NCBI GenBank assembly: GCA_016928305.1
Contig: JAFGKY010000053.1
Location: 1-64,000, forward strand
Length of the DNA: 64,000 nt
Direction of reading: 5' to 3'
DNA from: Bacteroidales bacterium
Lineage (GTDB): Bacteria > Bacteroidota > Bacteroidia > Bacteroidales > UBA10428
In this document: piece by piece, positions 26,768-36,072 of the stretch
How positions within the stretch are numbered: position 1 is the stretch's first letter
Layout: each line of letters starts with the position of its first letter
Program-made: the position numbers and the translations under genes
The notes under the pieces: model-generated
Databases searched by the model: none
Seen by the model: the letters and a program-made list of their open reading frames with translations, nothing else
Told to the model about the DNA's origin: nothing

Positions 26768-27619
26768 CTAAATAGTTTCAGTGTTGAAGGTATCTCCCTG
26801 GTCGGGGTCGCCTGTCCGGAATCCTTTGGTGAACCAGCGGACCCGTTGCTCGGATGTGCCGTGTGTAAATGCATCGGGCACCACATATCCCTGTGACTGC
26901 ATCTGGATTCTGTCATCACCCACGGAAGAAGCTGCATTCATAGCTTCCTCAATATCCCCTTCTTCCAATATATTCTTCATCTGCTGGGCATGATGGGCCC
27001 ATACCCCCGCCAGAAAATCGGCCTGTAACTCAAGTCTGATATTGTACTGGTTGTATTCGGTCTCACTTAACCTTCCCCTTAGGTTTTGCATCTGGTCTAA
27101 GATGCCCAGCTGGTTTTGCACATGATGGCCTATCTCGTGGGCAATGATATAAGCAATGGCAAAATCACCCTCAGCACCGAGCTGTTGTTGAAGCTGCTCG
27201 AGAAAATCCAGGTCGATATACACTTTTTCATCACCGGGACAATAAAAAGGGCCGGTTGCCGCTGAAGAATAACCGCAGGCCGACTGGATAGCCTGGCTAT
27301 ATATGACCAGTTTAGGTTCACGGTATGTTTTTCCCGACTGCGTAAACAGGGTATTCCAGACATCTTCCGTATCTTTCAGGACAACGGATACAAACTGGGT
27401 TAGCTCATCCGCGGCTTGTGTGCCGGTGGTTTCTTCGGTACTGTAACCGCTATCCGAAGATCCCAGGTTGTTAAGCACCTGCATGGGATTACCCCCCAGG
27501 ATCCATATCAGCAGCGCAATAATTATGGTACCTATGGTGCCCCCGGCAACCATTGTTTTTCCGCTCATACCCCTGCGGTCTTCCACGTTACCGCTTTGCT
27601 CCCGTCCTTTCCAGCGCAT
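26768..27619 (-). CDS. ypfJ: YpfJ-family neutral zinc metallopeptidase
   Basis: 283 residues opening MRWKGREQSGNVEDRRG, the family signature, then one transmembrane helix (about 26-43), a low-complexity linker, and the peptidase domain with CGYSSAATGPFYCPGD and zinc motif HEIGH (161-165) followed by Glu197 in RLELQADFLAG. Length and motifs match the Zn_peptidase family (Pfam PF04228). The protein would be anchored in the inner membrane with its catalytic domain outside. Last gene of an operon with the HHH coiled-coil protein (21-base gap) and an OmpA-type protein. Substrate unknown. Confidence 0.9.
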   Translation of the reverse strand: MRWKGREQSGNVEDRRGMSGKTMVAGGTIGTIIIALLIWILGGNPMQVLNNLGSSDSGYSTEETTGTQAADELTQFVSVVLKDTEDVWNTLFTQSGKTYREPKLVIYSQAIQSACGYSSAATGPFYCPGDEKVYIDLDFLEQLQQQLGAEGDFAIAYIIAHEIGHHVQNQLGILDQMQNLRGRLSETEYNQYNIRLELQADFLAGVWAHHAQQMKNILEEGDIEEAMNAASSVGDDRIQMQSQGYVVPDAFTHGTSEQRVRWFTKGFRTGDPDQGDTFNTETI

Positions 27620-27640
27620 AACAGATTAAACTAAAATGCC

Positions 27641-28159
27641 TTATTTTCCGGCTTGTAATTGCTCCTGGTATTGTTTCAGCCTTGTCCATTGACCTTCACA
27701 GGCAAGCAAAGCCTGCATAGGCCATGTTTTCGGATCGTGTATGTTGTAGCCTGCACCACCTTCAGCCACCAGGATTTCCTTAATTTCAACATCGGTTGTA
27801 CGTGAAAGCTTATACCAGGTATCAATGCCACGTTTTTTCAGAATTTCTTCAATTTTGTCACCTATACCTTCTATGAGGGCCAGGTCATTTTCTTTGATCA
27901 TATTGCCAAACACTTCAGCAGCCTTGGCAGCATCAAAGGGTACCCCAAACTTTTCTTTCAGCTCTGCCTTCAGGGATTTTCTTTCCTGCAGGCACTTATC
28001 GGCTTCAGATTTAAGCCTTGCTATTTCGCTTTCCAGTTCACGGCATTTTTTGGTGTATTTGTACTTTTGTATTAAATACCCAATAAAGAATCCCAGCAGC
28101 GCTGCTATTATCAGTACAACCAGTATAAAAACCAGGTCGGAGGTAAATCGTTCAGTCAT
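27641..28159 (-). CDS. Membrane-anchored coiled coil with helix-hairpin-helix domain
   Basis: 172 residues: an N-terminal transmembrane helix (about 10-30), a charged coiled coil (about 32-70), and a C-terminal domain with LIEGIGDKIEEILKKRGIDT, a helix-hairpin-helix of the kind found in DUF4332 and related small proteins. Genes like this are commonly paired with an OmpA-like protein in Bacteroidota, as here (19-base gap). The HHH may bind DNA or a protein partner; function not established. Confidence 0.75.
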   Translation of the reverse strand: MTERFTSDLVFILVVLIIAALLGFFIGYLIQKYKYTKKCRELESEIARLKSEADKCLQERKSLKAELKEKFGVPFDAAKAAEVFGNMIKENDLALIEGIGDKIEEILKKRGIDTWYKLSRTTDVEIKEILVAEGGAGYNIHDPKTWPMQALLACEGQWTRLKQYQEQLQAGK

Positions 28160-28178
28160 AATAGTATGTTTTATTGGA

Positions 28179-28706
28179 TTATTGGATTATGATTTCTGCT
28201 CTTCGGTTTTTGGCACGACCTTCGGAAGTGCTGTTATCCGTGGCCGGTTTATGGTCACTTTCTGCAGCCGTTTCAATCGTATTTGGTTCAATCCCGGCTT
28301 CCGTCAGTTTGGTTTTAATGAAATCGGCACGCTGTTCGCTTACCATCTGCTTTGCCCATGCCGGGCCCGTAGCATCCGAATGACCGGTTACCATTATCTT
28401 TTTACCGGGTTCGGCAGCCAGGTATTGTTTCAGAAGTTCAACATGTGCGGTGTTCTCAGCGGTAAGTTTAACCGCACTTTTGTTGAAGTCAAAATATATG
28501 CAATGCATGGGGGGAACAGGAACCGCCGGTATAGCAGCAGCTGCTGCCTCAAGGGAATCGGCAATGGCCTGTTTGATCGCTGCGGAATCAACTTCGGCCG
28601 TTGCTTCCACACAGCAGTCTTTTCGGATTTTGCATACATATACATAGGAAGACCCTGCTATCCAAAACAACAGCAGGATGGACAACAGAATAATTGCAGT
28701 TCTCAT
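28179..28706 (-). CDS. OmpA-family peptidoglycan-binding protein
   Basis: 175 residues. One N-terminal membrane-spanning segment (about 4-24), a short Cys-containing stretch (CKIRKDCC), an Ala/Pro-rich linker, and an OmpA C-terminal domain (about 68-175) with IYFDFNKSAV, VTGHSDATGPAWAKQMVSEQRA and a final NRRAEIIIQ. The family anchors membranes to peptidoglycan. First gene of the OmpA-HHH-YpfJ operon. A -7-like box lies 44 bases upstream. Confidence 0.88.
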   Translation of the reverse strand: MRTAIILLSILLLFWIAGSSYVYVCKIRKDCCVEATAEVDSAAIKQAIADSLEAAAAAIPAVPVPPMHCIYFDFNKSAVKLTAENTAHVELLKQYLAAEPGKKIMVTGHSDATGPAWAKQMVSEQRADFIKTKLTEAGIEPNTIETAAESDHKPATDNSTSEGRAKNRRAEIIIQ

Positions 28707-28749
28707 TATGGTTCTTTTTCATTAAATGTATGAAAAAAAAATGAAGTGA

Positions 28750-28757
28750 CAAATTTA
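28750..28757 (-). promoter_or_regulatory. Candidate -7 box TAAATTTG for the OmpA operon
   Basis: TAAATTTG on the minus strand matches TAnnTTTG and is 44 bases before the ATG of the OmpA-family gene. No matching -33 TTTG was found. Confidence 0.4.
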
Positions 28758-28889
28758 TAATGGGTAAAACTCAGTATGGAGGGAGTAAGGTTGTACTGCA
28801 CCCGCCGTGTCCCGATTCATCGGGAGAGGGCATATTTTGCTGCAGCAGGCTTAGGCGGGATTGTTATGGTTGTTGTGGTTGTTATGATT

Positions 28890-28992
28890 GCCTGCCTGAC
28901 AGCGGGCAGGCACGGCCCCTCTCCAATTTAGACAGAGGAGAATATACGCTCAGTCGTTTCTCAGGTCTTTCCCCTCTCCTTCAGGAGAGGGG
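28890..28992. repeat. Cluster of two intergenic palindromes
   Basis: GCCTGCC (28890-28896) pairs with GGCAGGC (28905-28911), a copy of the CCTGCC/GGCAGG family. Further on, CCCCTCTCCTTCAGGAGAGGGG-type halves (CCCCTCTCC at 28971-28979, GGAGAGGGG at 28984-28992) are followed by CAGGGGTGAGG, a copy of the family also seen at 10313, 43328 and 60303. A degenerate third palindrome (CCCCTCTCCAATTTAGAC, AGAGGAG) lies between them. The 390-base gap between the OmpA and pectinesterase genes is filled by these and holds no gene. Confidence 0.75.
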
Positions 28993-29052
28993 CAGGGGTG
29001 AGGCATCCTATTATAGTGACAATTATTACTATATTTTTTTAATAAAATTGGT

Positions 29053-29060
29053 TATGTTTG
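29053..29060 (+). promoter_or_regulatory. Candidate -7 box TATGTTTG for the pectinesterase gene
   Basis: TATGTTTG fits TAnnTTTG and lies 39 bases before the ATG at 29100. A T-rich stretch about 20 bases upstream takes the place of the -33 TTTG. Confidence 0.4.
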
Positions 29061-29099
29061 ACAAAAAGCGGAATGAATTATACAAATTAAGCATTGATC

Positions 29100-31067
29100 A
29101 TGAAGACAAACAGTCGGGTATTATTTTTTACAGCGCTGACAGCATTTTGCTGGATATCATTTTCAACAGCAGCACAATCCATTCAGGACCAGCTGGGTGA
29201 TGATATTTTCTGCGTGGTGGCACAAGACGGTTCGGGTGATTATCTGACGATACAGGAAGCGGTGAATGCAATACCGGACAATAATCCAACGCGTAAGGTT
29301 ATTTATATTAAAAACGGGAACTATTATGAGAAAGTAGTGGTCCCGGTCACAAAGACAAACCTGACCATGGTAGGGGAGGATATGGATAGCACCGTACTGG
29401 TTTATGATGACAGTCCTGCCAAAGGTGCTGCATATTGGACTATGAACACCTCTACGATCCGGATTGATGCTGATGATTTCTGGGCTTTGAACATGACCAT
29501 TTCCAATTCTGCAGGCAATACCGGCCAGGCTTTGGCACTTTACGGCAACGGTGACCGCCAGGTCTATACACATTGCCGCATTCTTGGATACCAGGATACT
29601 TATTATATCACTGCCAGGGTCCGGAATTATTTCAAGGATTGTTTTATTGAAGGTGCAACCGACTATATTTTCGGTTTCGGAGTGGCTGTATTTGACAGTT
29701 GCCAGATTCATTCACTCCCGGGGGGTTATATTACAGCAGCTTCTACTCCGCTGGACTACAAATTCGGATTGGTTTTCAGGGATTGCAGTCTTACTACATC
29801 GCCTAACGGAACCGGTGTATCCTTAGGACGTCCCTGGTTTGACTATGCAAGAACGGTTTTTATGAAATGCTGGGAGACAAAAGGGATTATTGCAGGGGGA
29901 TGGTCTCCCTGGGGTGGCCGCGAAGCTACCTGTTACTATCGCGAATACCAGTGTTTCGGCCCCGGCTCCGATACCACGAAAAGGGTTTCTTATGGCAAAC
30001 AGCTGACCGACCAGGAAGCGGAAAAATATGTTCTGGATACCATTTTCGCACTTTCTAACTTTCCGATCGACGCGGTTCACGATACGGCTGAGATATTCGT
30101 CCCTTACAGACGATTTGCATCAAATCCGGCTGTGCCTGATCCCGGGTTATTCTTTAAAGCCGGAAAGGACACTTTCCCCGGCTATCCTTCTGCTGACTGG
30201 AAAGTCGATGTCGAACAGGATTCCATATACCAAATCATAAAAAACAATACCTATAGGGTATTGGATTCTATTAATGGTGAATACTCAATTCAGGGTCTTC
30301 TTTATAATGATACGCCTATAGCCGGTTTTGATCTTTCGGTAACCTTATACGGAATTGAACTGGAGGAGAACGACACAGTGCCTCCGGTTATAACAGCTGT
30401 TACACAGGATGCCCTGGTCTTTGTTAAATATCCGTCGAAACTTCCGGGTTATACAACGGTTACGGTAACTTCAAAGAACAAACAATATCAATCGCTTTTT
30501 ATGATTTACAATTCGGTTGATTCGGCATTCTGGAATACCGACCTGAGATTTATTACTTATAATGCAGGGAAGGATACCATTAAAATCCTGCCCGGTGTTT
30601 ATGAATACGATGTGGCCCTTCCCGGAGGGACAACTTCGCCTCCGAGCCTGACACCATGGATTGTCATTGCCGGTACCACATATAAAATTTCTCAACCGGC
30701 TTCACTGCCGGGCACAGCTGTAATAAAAGTGATTGCCATTGATACCAGTACAAAACAGGATTATCTCATTCATTACACCGTAATGAGCGGTTTGGATAAT
30801 AATGAAGCGGATGAGGGTGTTTCTGTTTTGCAGAATCCTTTCCATGAACTGATAACGGTTATGGTAAATACGGACAAGCCTGCCTCATTGAGATTTTATT
30901 TGTACGATATCAGCGGGCGGCTGGTTTTGTCAAAGGAATGTGTTGTAAAGGGATACACGAACCTTGAAATAAACAGTCCAGGTCTTCCAAAGGGAATATA
31001 TACGTATAGTATTCAGATGGACAGTAAGATAATAACCGGTAAATTGATAAAAGTGGAGCGAAAATAA
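29100..31067 (+). CDS. Secreted pectin methylesterase (CE8) with T9SS sorting domain
   Basis: 655 residues from the ATG at 29100 (an in-frame TTG lies two codons upstream). Signal peptide 1-26; CE8 right-handed beta-helix about 35-320 with VAQDGSGDYLTIQEA, the acid Asp166 in GYQDTYY, the nucleophile Asp188 in FIEGATDYIFG and the Arg of SLGRPWF; then two beta domains (about 330-560) and a T9SS type-A sorting domain (VSVLQNPFHELITV to the end, KLIKVERK). It removes methyl groups from pectin outside the cell. No pectate lyase, SusC or SusD genes are adjacent, so it is not in a classical PUL. Confidence 0.92.
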   Translation: MKTNSRVLFFTALTAFCWISFSTAAQSIQDQLGDDIFCVVAQDGSGDYLTIQEAVNAIPDNNPTRKVIYIKNGNYYEKVVVPVTKTNLTMVGEDMDSTVLVYDDSPAKGAAYWTMNTSTIRIDADDFWALNMTISNSAGNTGQALALYGNGDRQVYTHCRILGYQDTYYITARVRNYFKDCFIEGATDYIFGFGVAVFDSCQIHSLPGGYITAASTPLDYKFGLVFRDCSLTTSPNGTGVSLGRPWFDYARTVFMKCWETKGIIAGGWSPWGGREATCYYREYQCFGPGSDTTKRVSYGKQLTDQEAEKYVLDTIFALSNFPIDAVHDTAEIFVPYRRFASNPAVPDPGLFFKAGKDTFPGYPSADWKVDVEQDSIYQIIKNNTYRVLDSINGEYSIQGLLYNDTPIAGFDLSVTLYGIELEENDTVPPVITAVTQDALVFVKYPSKLPGYTTVTVTSKNKQYQSLFMIYNSVDSAFWNTDLRFITYNAGKDTIKILPGVYEYDVALPGGTTSPPSLTPWIVIAGTTYKISQPASLPGTAVIKVIAIDTSTKQDYLIHYTVMSGLDNNEADEGVSVLQNPFHELITVMVNTDKPASLRFYLYDISGRLVLSKECVVKGYTNLEINSPGLPKGIYTYSIQMDSKIITGKLIKVERK

Positions 31068-31107
31068 TACAAACCTGACAGGTTTTCCTGAATTATCAGG
31101 CATTCAT

Positions 31108-31287
31108 TCACTTTTCACACTTCACTCCTGTTCCGTTTGCAATATCCCAAATGCTGAAAAATCCCGGCCGGATGATGTTGGTCATCTTTGCGATGTCAGC
31201 CTTGTCTGAATGGTCCTGTGGCTTATGATAATCGTCGTGCCAGCCGGACATTGGATATTTTAAGGTAAATGCCCCTTCCTGTTTCAT
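31108..31287 (-). pseudogene. Remnant of an M28-family peptidase gene (C-terminal end only)
   Basis: A 59-codon open frame, too short to be a whole gene. It reads GAFTLKYPMSGWHDDYHKPQ, DHSDKADIAKMTNIIR and GFFSIWDIANGTG before a TGA. The DYHxPxDxxDK pattern followed by a helix and an IAN/W element is how the last metal-binding segment and C-terminus of M28 aminopeptidases end. Nothing upstream extends it, so it is the leftover of a deleted gene, lying between the pectinesterase and the T9SS plug gene. Confidence 0.6.
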
Positions 31288-31324
31288 GTTAATCGTTTAT
31301 AGGTTACCGGTATTTGTGGGATCT

Positions 31325-32620
31325 TTACCTCGAAGAGATTTGTTTAACGGCTATCAGCCGGTCATAATCCCATGATGAATCATAATGATATACAAAAAAA
31401 GTATATTCGTTTTCGGTTTCGTAATGATTGCCTTCGAAATAACTTATGTCTAATACCCGGGTATCACTTTGACAATAGGCATACGCATAATTATACAATC
31501 CTTGTTTCAGCAGAAGGATGTTTTCGTATCGGCGCTTCTCGGCGTTGTACGACATACGGTATTCGATTCCGTCTGACCAGCCGGACAGAGCACCGTATAT
31601 ATAGATTTCACCATCGGTGTAAGGTATTTGTGCAGGCATTTGAAAGTGAACGTATACATAATCTGCTTCAACATGCCTGTCCTGCGAATTTTCTTTATCA
31701 ATGTAATAGTTGCCATTGAATTCCTTCTGAGTGAAATAAGGATCATAGGTTCTGGGTTCATCGGGTTTTAAGAAAACATGATAATAGGGGTTCTGAAAAT
31801 CAATGTGGCCAATATGCTCGGCTTCATATTTCATGCTTTTTATATCGAAATAACGGAATTCATTCCCCCCGTCAAAAACCAGGGTGTTATTTCCTCCATA
31901 AACCAATTCAGCAGGTCCGACAAAACGAGGTTTCGTGATGATTTTGTCTGTCCCTGAATTTCCGTTCTGCCGGATCAATATTGTGATATCCCGTGCAGGG
32001 TCAAGGATATAATGGCCCTCATAATGCATTTTAAATTCAATTTCCTGTCCGGTAAAGTTTTTCTCTCCTGCCGGTTGTCTGACTTCTGCTTCGATGGTGA
32101 CAAGAGGTTCGGTAACATAAAACTGCCGGATCAGCACAATATTTTCCGGGTCATTATCCTGATAGACTACAAGAGCATAATTACCGCTGATTAAGGGCCT
32201 TGCTTCATCCCCGGGAAACATCAGGTTGTAATGAAAATAACCATAAGTGGTATTGAAGGAAGATGCTGTTTTATCGATTCTCCCTGACCCGAAACCGCCA
32301 AGATACTCTTGTTGCTCCAGTAGCGAAGATTCCCAGCGGGAGTTGCAATGGATCAACGTATATGAAAAATTTCGTTGTTGTTCTGAAAGATCGTCGAAAT
32401 GAAGCTCGAGCCGTTCGCCGGAATTCAGGTTGATAACCGGCAGAGTGAGTGCTGATCTTTCTCTGTATAGCAAAATGGTTCTGATCTTTTCATCCCGCAC
32501 CTGATTTGTATACTTTGCCGGAGATGAATTTTCCGGTGCTGAACAATCCTGAATGTCGCCAGAAAATGGGTTAATAAATATGGCTAACATAATAGCATTC
32601 GTAAAATACCTGTATCGCAT
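31325..32620 (-). CDS. T9SS plug protein (DUF5103)
   Basis: 431 residues with a signal-like N-terminus. The conserved DUF5103 features are visible: FDDLSEQQRNFSYTLIHCNSRWE near residue 75, GNYALVVYQDNDPENIVLIRQFYV, DAR-like FPGDEARPL, an Ig-like central part, and a C-terminal beta domain (IYIYGALSGWSDGIEYRM). Plug closes the lateral side of the SprA/Sov channel of T9SS in Flavobacterium johnsoniae. This fits the several T9SS cargo genes in the window. It is divergent from nqrA with 116 bases between. Confidence 0.88.
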   Translation of the reverse strand: MRYRYFTNAIMLAIFINPFSGDIQDCSAPENSSPAKYTNQVRDEKIRTILLYRERSALTLPVINLNSGERLELHFDDLSEQQRNFSYTLIHCNSRWESSLLEQQEYLGGFGSGRIDKTASSFNTTYGYFHYNLMFPGDEARPLISGNYALVVYQDNDPENIVLIRQFYVTEPLVTIEAEVRQPAGEKNFTGQEIEFKMHYEGHYILDPARDITILIRQNGNSGTDKIITKPRFVGPAELVYGGNNTLVFDGGNEFRYFDIKSMKYEAEHIGHIDFQNPYYHVFLKPDEPRTYDPYFTQKEFNGNYYIDKENSQDRHVEADYVYVHFQMPAQIPYTDGEIYIYGALSGWSDGIEYRMSYNAEKRRYENILLLKQGLYNYAYAYCQSDTRVLDISYFEGNHYETENEYTFFVYHYDSSWDYDRLIAVKQISSR

Positions 32621-32736
32621 ACTGTTTGAATGTTGATGGTGTAAGTGTTGTTTGGGAAAAAGAAATATTATGTTCTCTGTTCAACAATTTCAAAATTATT
32701 TAATTTTATCGTTTCAAATAATAACAAGCAATTATA

Positions 32737-34089
32737 ATGCCGCAAGTATACAAAACCAGGAAAGGTTTAAACATAAACCTGAAGGGGAAAGCTGAAAAGA
32801 TATTTGTAAAAGCAGACAAGTCTGAATTTTACGCGGTAAAACCTAATGATTTTCACCTTCTTGTCCCAAAACTTGAAGTCAAAGAAGGAGATCCGGTGAA
32901 AGCAGGGTCGGTGTTATTCCATGATAAGAGCAATCCTGGCATCCGGTTTACTTCTCCTGTCAGTGGTGTTGTCTCGTCGATTAACCGCGGAGAACGCCGT
33001 GTTATACAGGAAGTTGTCATAAGGAGCTCTCAGGACCAGGAATATGTGCACTTTTCACAGGGAAATCCGGCAGAAATGGACCGCAATGCTATTGTTACGA
33101 ACATTCTTGGGAGCGGTCTCTGGCCGGTCATTAAACAAAGACCCTATAATATTATAGCCAATCCTGCTCAGACTCCGAAATCCATTTTTATTTCTGCATT
33201 TGATACGGCACCTCTTGCACCTGATTATGATTTTTTAATTAAAGGGTCGGAAAATGAATTCCAGTATGGTATTGATGTCTTGGCCAGGCTCACCACCGGC
33301 AAGGTGCATATCAACATCAGCGATGAATATCCGGCTTCATTAGCCTATTCGGGAGCACGGAATGCCAAGGTGAATTATTTCAGGGGCCCTCATCCGGCAG
33401 GCAATGTGGGTGTGCAAATTCACCGGATTGATCCGGTAAACAAAGGTGAGGTTGTATGGTCCATTGCTCCGCAGGAAGTAATCATGATAGGCCGCTTGTT
33501 CATGAGCGGTATTTATGACGCTTCGAAAGTTGTTGCCCTCACGGGTTCTGAGGTACTTAAAGCACGATATTATAAGCTTATCAGCGGTGCATGTGTGAAG
33601 AGCATAACCGAAAACAACATCACGGATGGCTGCCATCGGCATATAAGCGGAAATGTGTTAACCGGTACACAAATTGAGCCAAACGGCTTTCTTGGTTATT
33701 ATGATTCACAGGTAACCATAATACCGGAGGGAACTCAATCGACTTTCCTGGGCTGGGCTATGCCGGGATTTAAAAAATTTAGCCTGTCACGCACTTTCTT
33801 CTCATGGCTTGCTCCGGGCCGTGAGTACTGCGTAAATACCAACCTGAACGGTGGACCCAGAGCTTTTGTTGCTACCGGCGTATACGAGAAAGTACTCCCC
33901 ATGAAAATATACCCTATGCAGCTGTTCAAGGCCATACTTTCTGAAGACATTGATCTCATGGAGAAACTTGGTATTTATGAGATTGCCGAAGAAGATGTTG
34001 CACTGTGTGAATACGTTTGTCCATCCAAAACTGAAATACAGGCACTTGTAAGAAAGGGTCTTGACCTGATGATAAAAGAAATGAGCTGA
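32737..34089 (+). CDS. nqrA: Na+-translocating NADH:quinone reductase subunit A
   Basis: 450 residues, the usual NqrA length in Bacteroidota. Opens with KTRKGLNINLKGKAEKIF and has the barrel-sandwich segment GSVLFHDKSNPGIRFTSPVSG, typical of the family, then FRGPHPAGNVGVQIHRIDPV. NqrA is the cytosolic subunit associated with the quinone side of the pump. First gene of an unbroken nqrABCDEF operon, all on the plus strand. The promoter should lie in the 116-base gap upstream; no clear TAnnTTTG was found. Confidence 0.96.
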   Translation: MPQVYKTRKGLNINLKGKAEKIFVKADKSEFYAVKPNDFHLLVPKLEVKEGDPVKAGSVLFHDKSNPGIRFTSPVSGVVSSINRGERRVIQEVVIRSSQDQEYVHFSQGNPAEMDRNAIVTNILGSGLWPVIKQRPYNIIANPAQTPKSIFISAFDTAPLAPDYDFLIKGSENEFQYGIDVLARLTTGKVHINISDEYPASLAYSGARNAKVNYFRGPHPAGNVGVQIHRIDPVNKGEVVWSIAPQEVIMIGRLFMSGIYDASKVVALTGSEVLKARYYKLISGACVKSITENNITDGCHRHISGNVLTGTQIEPNGFLGYYDSQVTIIPEGTQSTFLGWAMPGFKKFSLSRTFFSWLAPGREYCVNTNLNGGPRAFVATGVYEKVLPMKIYPMQLFKAILSEDIDLMEKLGIYEIAEEDVALCEYVCPSKTEIQALVRKGLDLMIKEMS

Positions 34090-34112
34090 TTTTAACCATT
34101 AATTTCTAATGA

Positions 34113-35318
34113 ATGAGGTTTCTGAGAAGATATATTGACAGCATAAAGCCAAATTTCACCAAGGGTGGCAAATTTGAGAAGCTGAGTGCGACTTTTGAGG
34201 CGTTTGAGACTTTCCTTTTTGTCCCTGGTAATGTTACACAAAGCGGAGCCCATATACGCGACAGCATCGACATGAAACGCCTGATGGCTACTGTTGTTAT
34301 TGCCATGCTCCCTGCTTTGTTATTTGGGATATATAACGTGGGTTACCTGCATTATAACCTTACCGGCGAGACAAAGACTTTCTGGCAGGTATTTGGTTTT
34401 GGTTTTTTGAAAGTCTTTCCTATCATCGTAGTCTCTTATGTTACAGGTCTTGCTATTGAATTTGCCTTTGCCCAGGTGCGGGGCCATGAAGTAAATGAGG
34501 GATTTCTGGTGACCGGCATGCTTATCCCCCTCATTGTTCCGGTGAACATTCCCTTGTGGATGGTAGCTGTAGCTACGGCTTTTGCAGTTATCATCGGGAA
34601 AGAAGTATTCGGTGGCACCGGAATGAACATCCTCAATCCGGCACTCACGGCAAGAGCTTTTCTTTTCTTTGCCTATCCGGGTGATATGACCGGGGACAAG
34701 GTATGGGTTGCAGGTGTAAACAGTGGTGCAGGGATTACCGATTCCTCCACCGGGGCCACTGTTCTGGGCCATATGTTGCAGTCTGTTACCGAAAACGAGA
34801 CGTATGCCACAGTTGCTGCAAAATTACCCGGTGATCTGGATGCTTTTTTGGGTTTTATTCCCGGTTCCGTTGGTGAAACCTCCAAGCTGGCTATCCTGAT
34901 TGGTGCATTGATCTTAATCTATACCGGTGTGGGTAGCTGGAAAATCATTCTGTCAACCTTTCTCGGAGGCTTTTTTATGGGATGGCTGCTGAATGCTTTA
35001 TCAGTCAATGCGTATATGGAATTACCTGCATACAAGCATTTATTATACGGAGGGTTTGCATTTGGCGCCGTTTTCATGGCTACCGATCCGGTGACAGCAT
35101 CGCAAACAGAAAAAGGAAAGTGGATATACGGATTTCTTGTTGGTGTGCTGGCAATCCTGATACGTGTACTTAATCCTGCCTATCCCGAAGGTATGATGCT
35201 GGCTATCCTGCTGATGAATGTCTTTGCCCCCCTTATCGACCACTACGTGGTTGAAGGAAATATCAGAAGCCGTATGCGACGACTGAAAAAAGACTACGTG
35301 AAATTGAATAATCAATAA
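34113..35318 (+). CDS. nqrB: Na+-translocating NADH:quinone reductase subunit B
   Basis: 401 residues with multiple membrane helices. The covalent FMN attachment site is present: SSTGATVLG with Thr216 in the S-T-G-A-T motif modified by ApbE. Further family features are GGTGMNILNPALTARAFLFF and FATDPVTAS-like FMATDPVTASQTEKG. NqrB is the main membrane subunit, homologous to RnfD, and carries FMN and riboflavin. Follows nqrA by 23 bases. Confidence 0.96.
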   Translation: MRFLRRYIDSIKPNFTKGGKFEKLSATFEAFETFLFVPGNVTQSGAHIRDSIDMKRLMATVVIAMLPALLFGIYNVGYLHYNLTGETKTFWQVFGFGFLKVFPIIVVSYVTGLAIEFAFAQVRGHEVNEGFLVTGMLIPLIVPVNIPLWMVAVATAFAVIIGKEVFGGTGMNILNPALTARAFLFFAYPGDMTGDKVWVAGVNSGAGITDSSTGATVLGHMLQSVTENETYATVAAKLPGDLDAFLGFIPGSVGETSKLAILIGALILIYTGVGSWKIILSTFLGGFFMGWLLNALSVNAYMELPAYKHLLYGGFAFGAVFMATDPVTASQTEKGKWIYGFLVGVLAILIRVLNPAYPEGMMLAILLMNVFAPLIDHYVVEGNIRSRMRRLKKDYVKLNNQ

Positions 35319-35330
35319 ACCCGAGGGATT

Positions 35331-36068
35331 ATGAATGTCCAGAATAACAGTTACACCTTTCTCTATTCTTCTGTGCTGGTTATTATAGTTGCAACATTGC
35401 TTGCGCTGGCAGCAACGGCTTTAAAACCGGCACAGGAACGTAATGTGGAAATTGAAAAAAAGCAAAATATACTTTCATCGGTGAGAATTAGTTCTACCCG
35501 TGAAAATGTCCAGCAACTTTATGATCAGTACATATCGGATAGCTATACGCTCAACAGTAAGGGTGAAAAGACAGAGGGAGTAGATCCTTTTACCGTTAAC
35601 CTTCGGGAAGAACTAAAAAAGCCCCGTGAAAAAAGAAATCTTCCGGTTTTTGAATGTACGGTTCATGACAGTCTGTTCATGGTCATACCTGTTTACGGCA
35701 AGGGTTTGTGGGGCCCTATCTGGGGGTATATATCGCTGGTAAAGGACAAATCCTCCCGGACAGATTCCGCGATTTTTATCCCTTATAGAAAGATTTACGG
35801 AGCTATATTTGATCACAAAGGAGAAACCCCTGGCCTTGGCGCAGAGATCAATCAACCTTTTTTTCAGCTTCCTTTTCGTGATAAAACCATTTTCAACGAC
35901 CAGGGCCAGTTTATTTCCATTAACGTTGTTAAAGGAGGTGCTGATCTGTCATCGCTGAATGAGGTTGATGCCATATCCGGAGGAACCATTACCAGCAAAG
36001 GCGTTCAGGCGATGCTTGACACTTGCCTTACCAGTTATCAAACCTATTTCAAATCTTATAATAAGTAA
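35331..36068 (+). CDS. nqrC: Na+-translocating NADH:quinone reductase subunit C
   Basis: 245 residues with one N-terminal transmembrane helix (about 10-30) and a periplasmic FMN-binding domain (LWGPIWGYISLVKD, GLGAEI). The flavinylation motif reads DAISGGTITSKG with Thr219 as the likely acceptor; the usual Ala before the Thr is Gly here. The gene follows nqrB by 12 bases. Confidence 0.95.
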   Translation: MNVQNNSYTFLYSSVLVIIVATLLALAATALKPAQERNVEIEKKQNILSSVRISSTRENVQQLYDQYISDSYTLNSKGEKTEGVDPFTVNLREELKKPREKRNLPVFECTVHDSLFMVIPVYGKGLWGPIWGYISLVKDKSSRTDSAIFIPYRKIYGAIFDHKGETPGLGAEINQPFFQLPFRDKTIFNDQGQFISINVVKGGADLSSLNEVDAISGGTITSKGVQAMLDTCLTSYQTYFKSYNK

Positions 36069-36072
36069 TATA

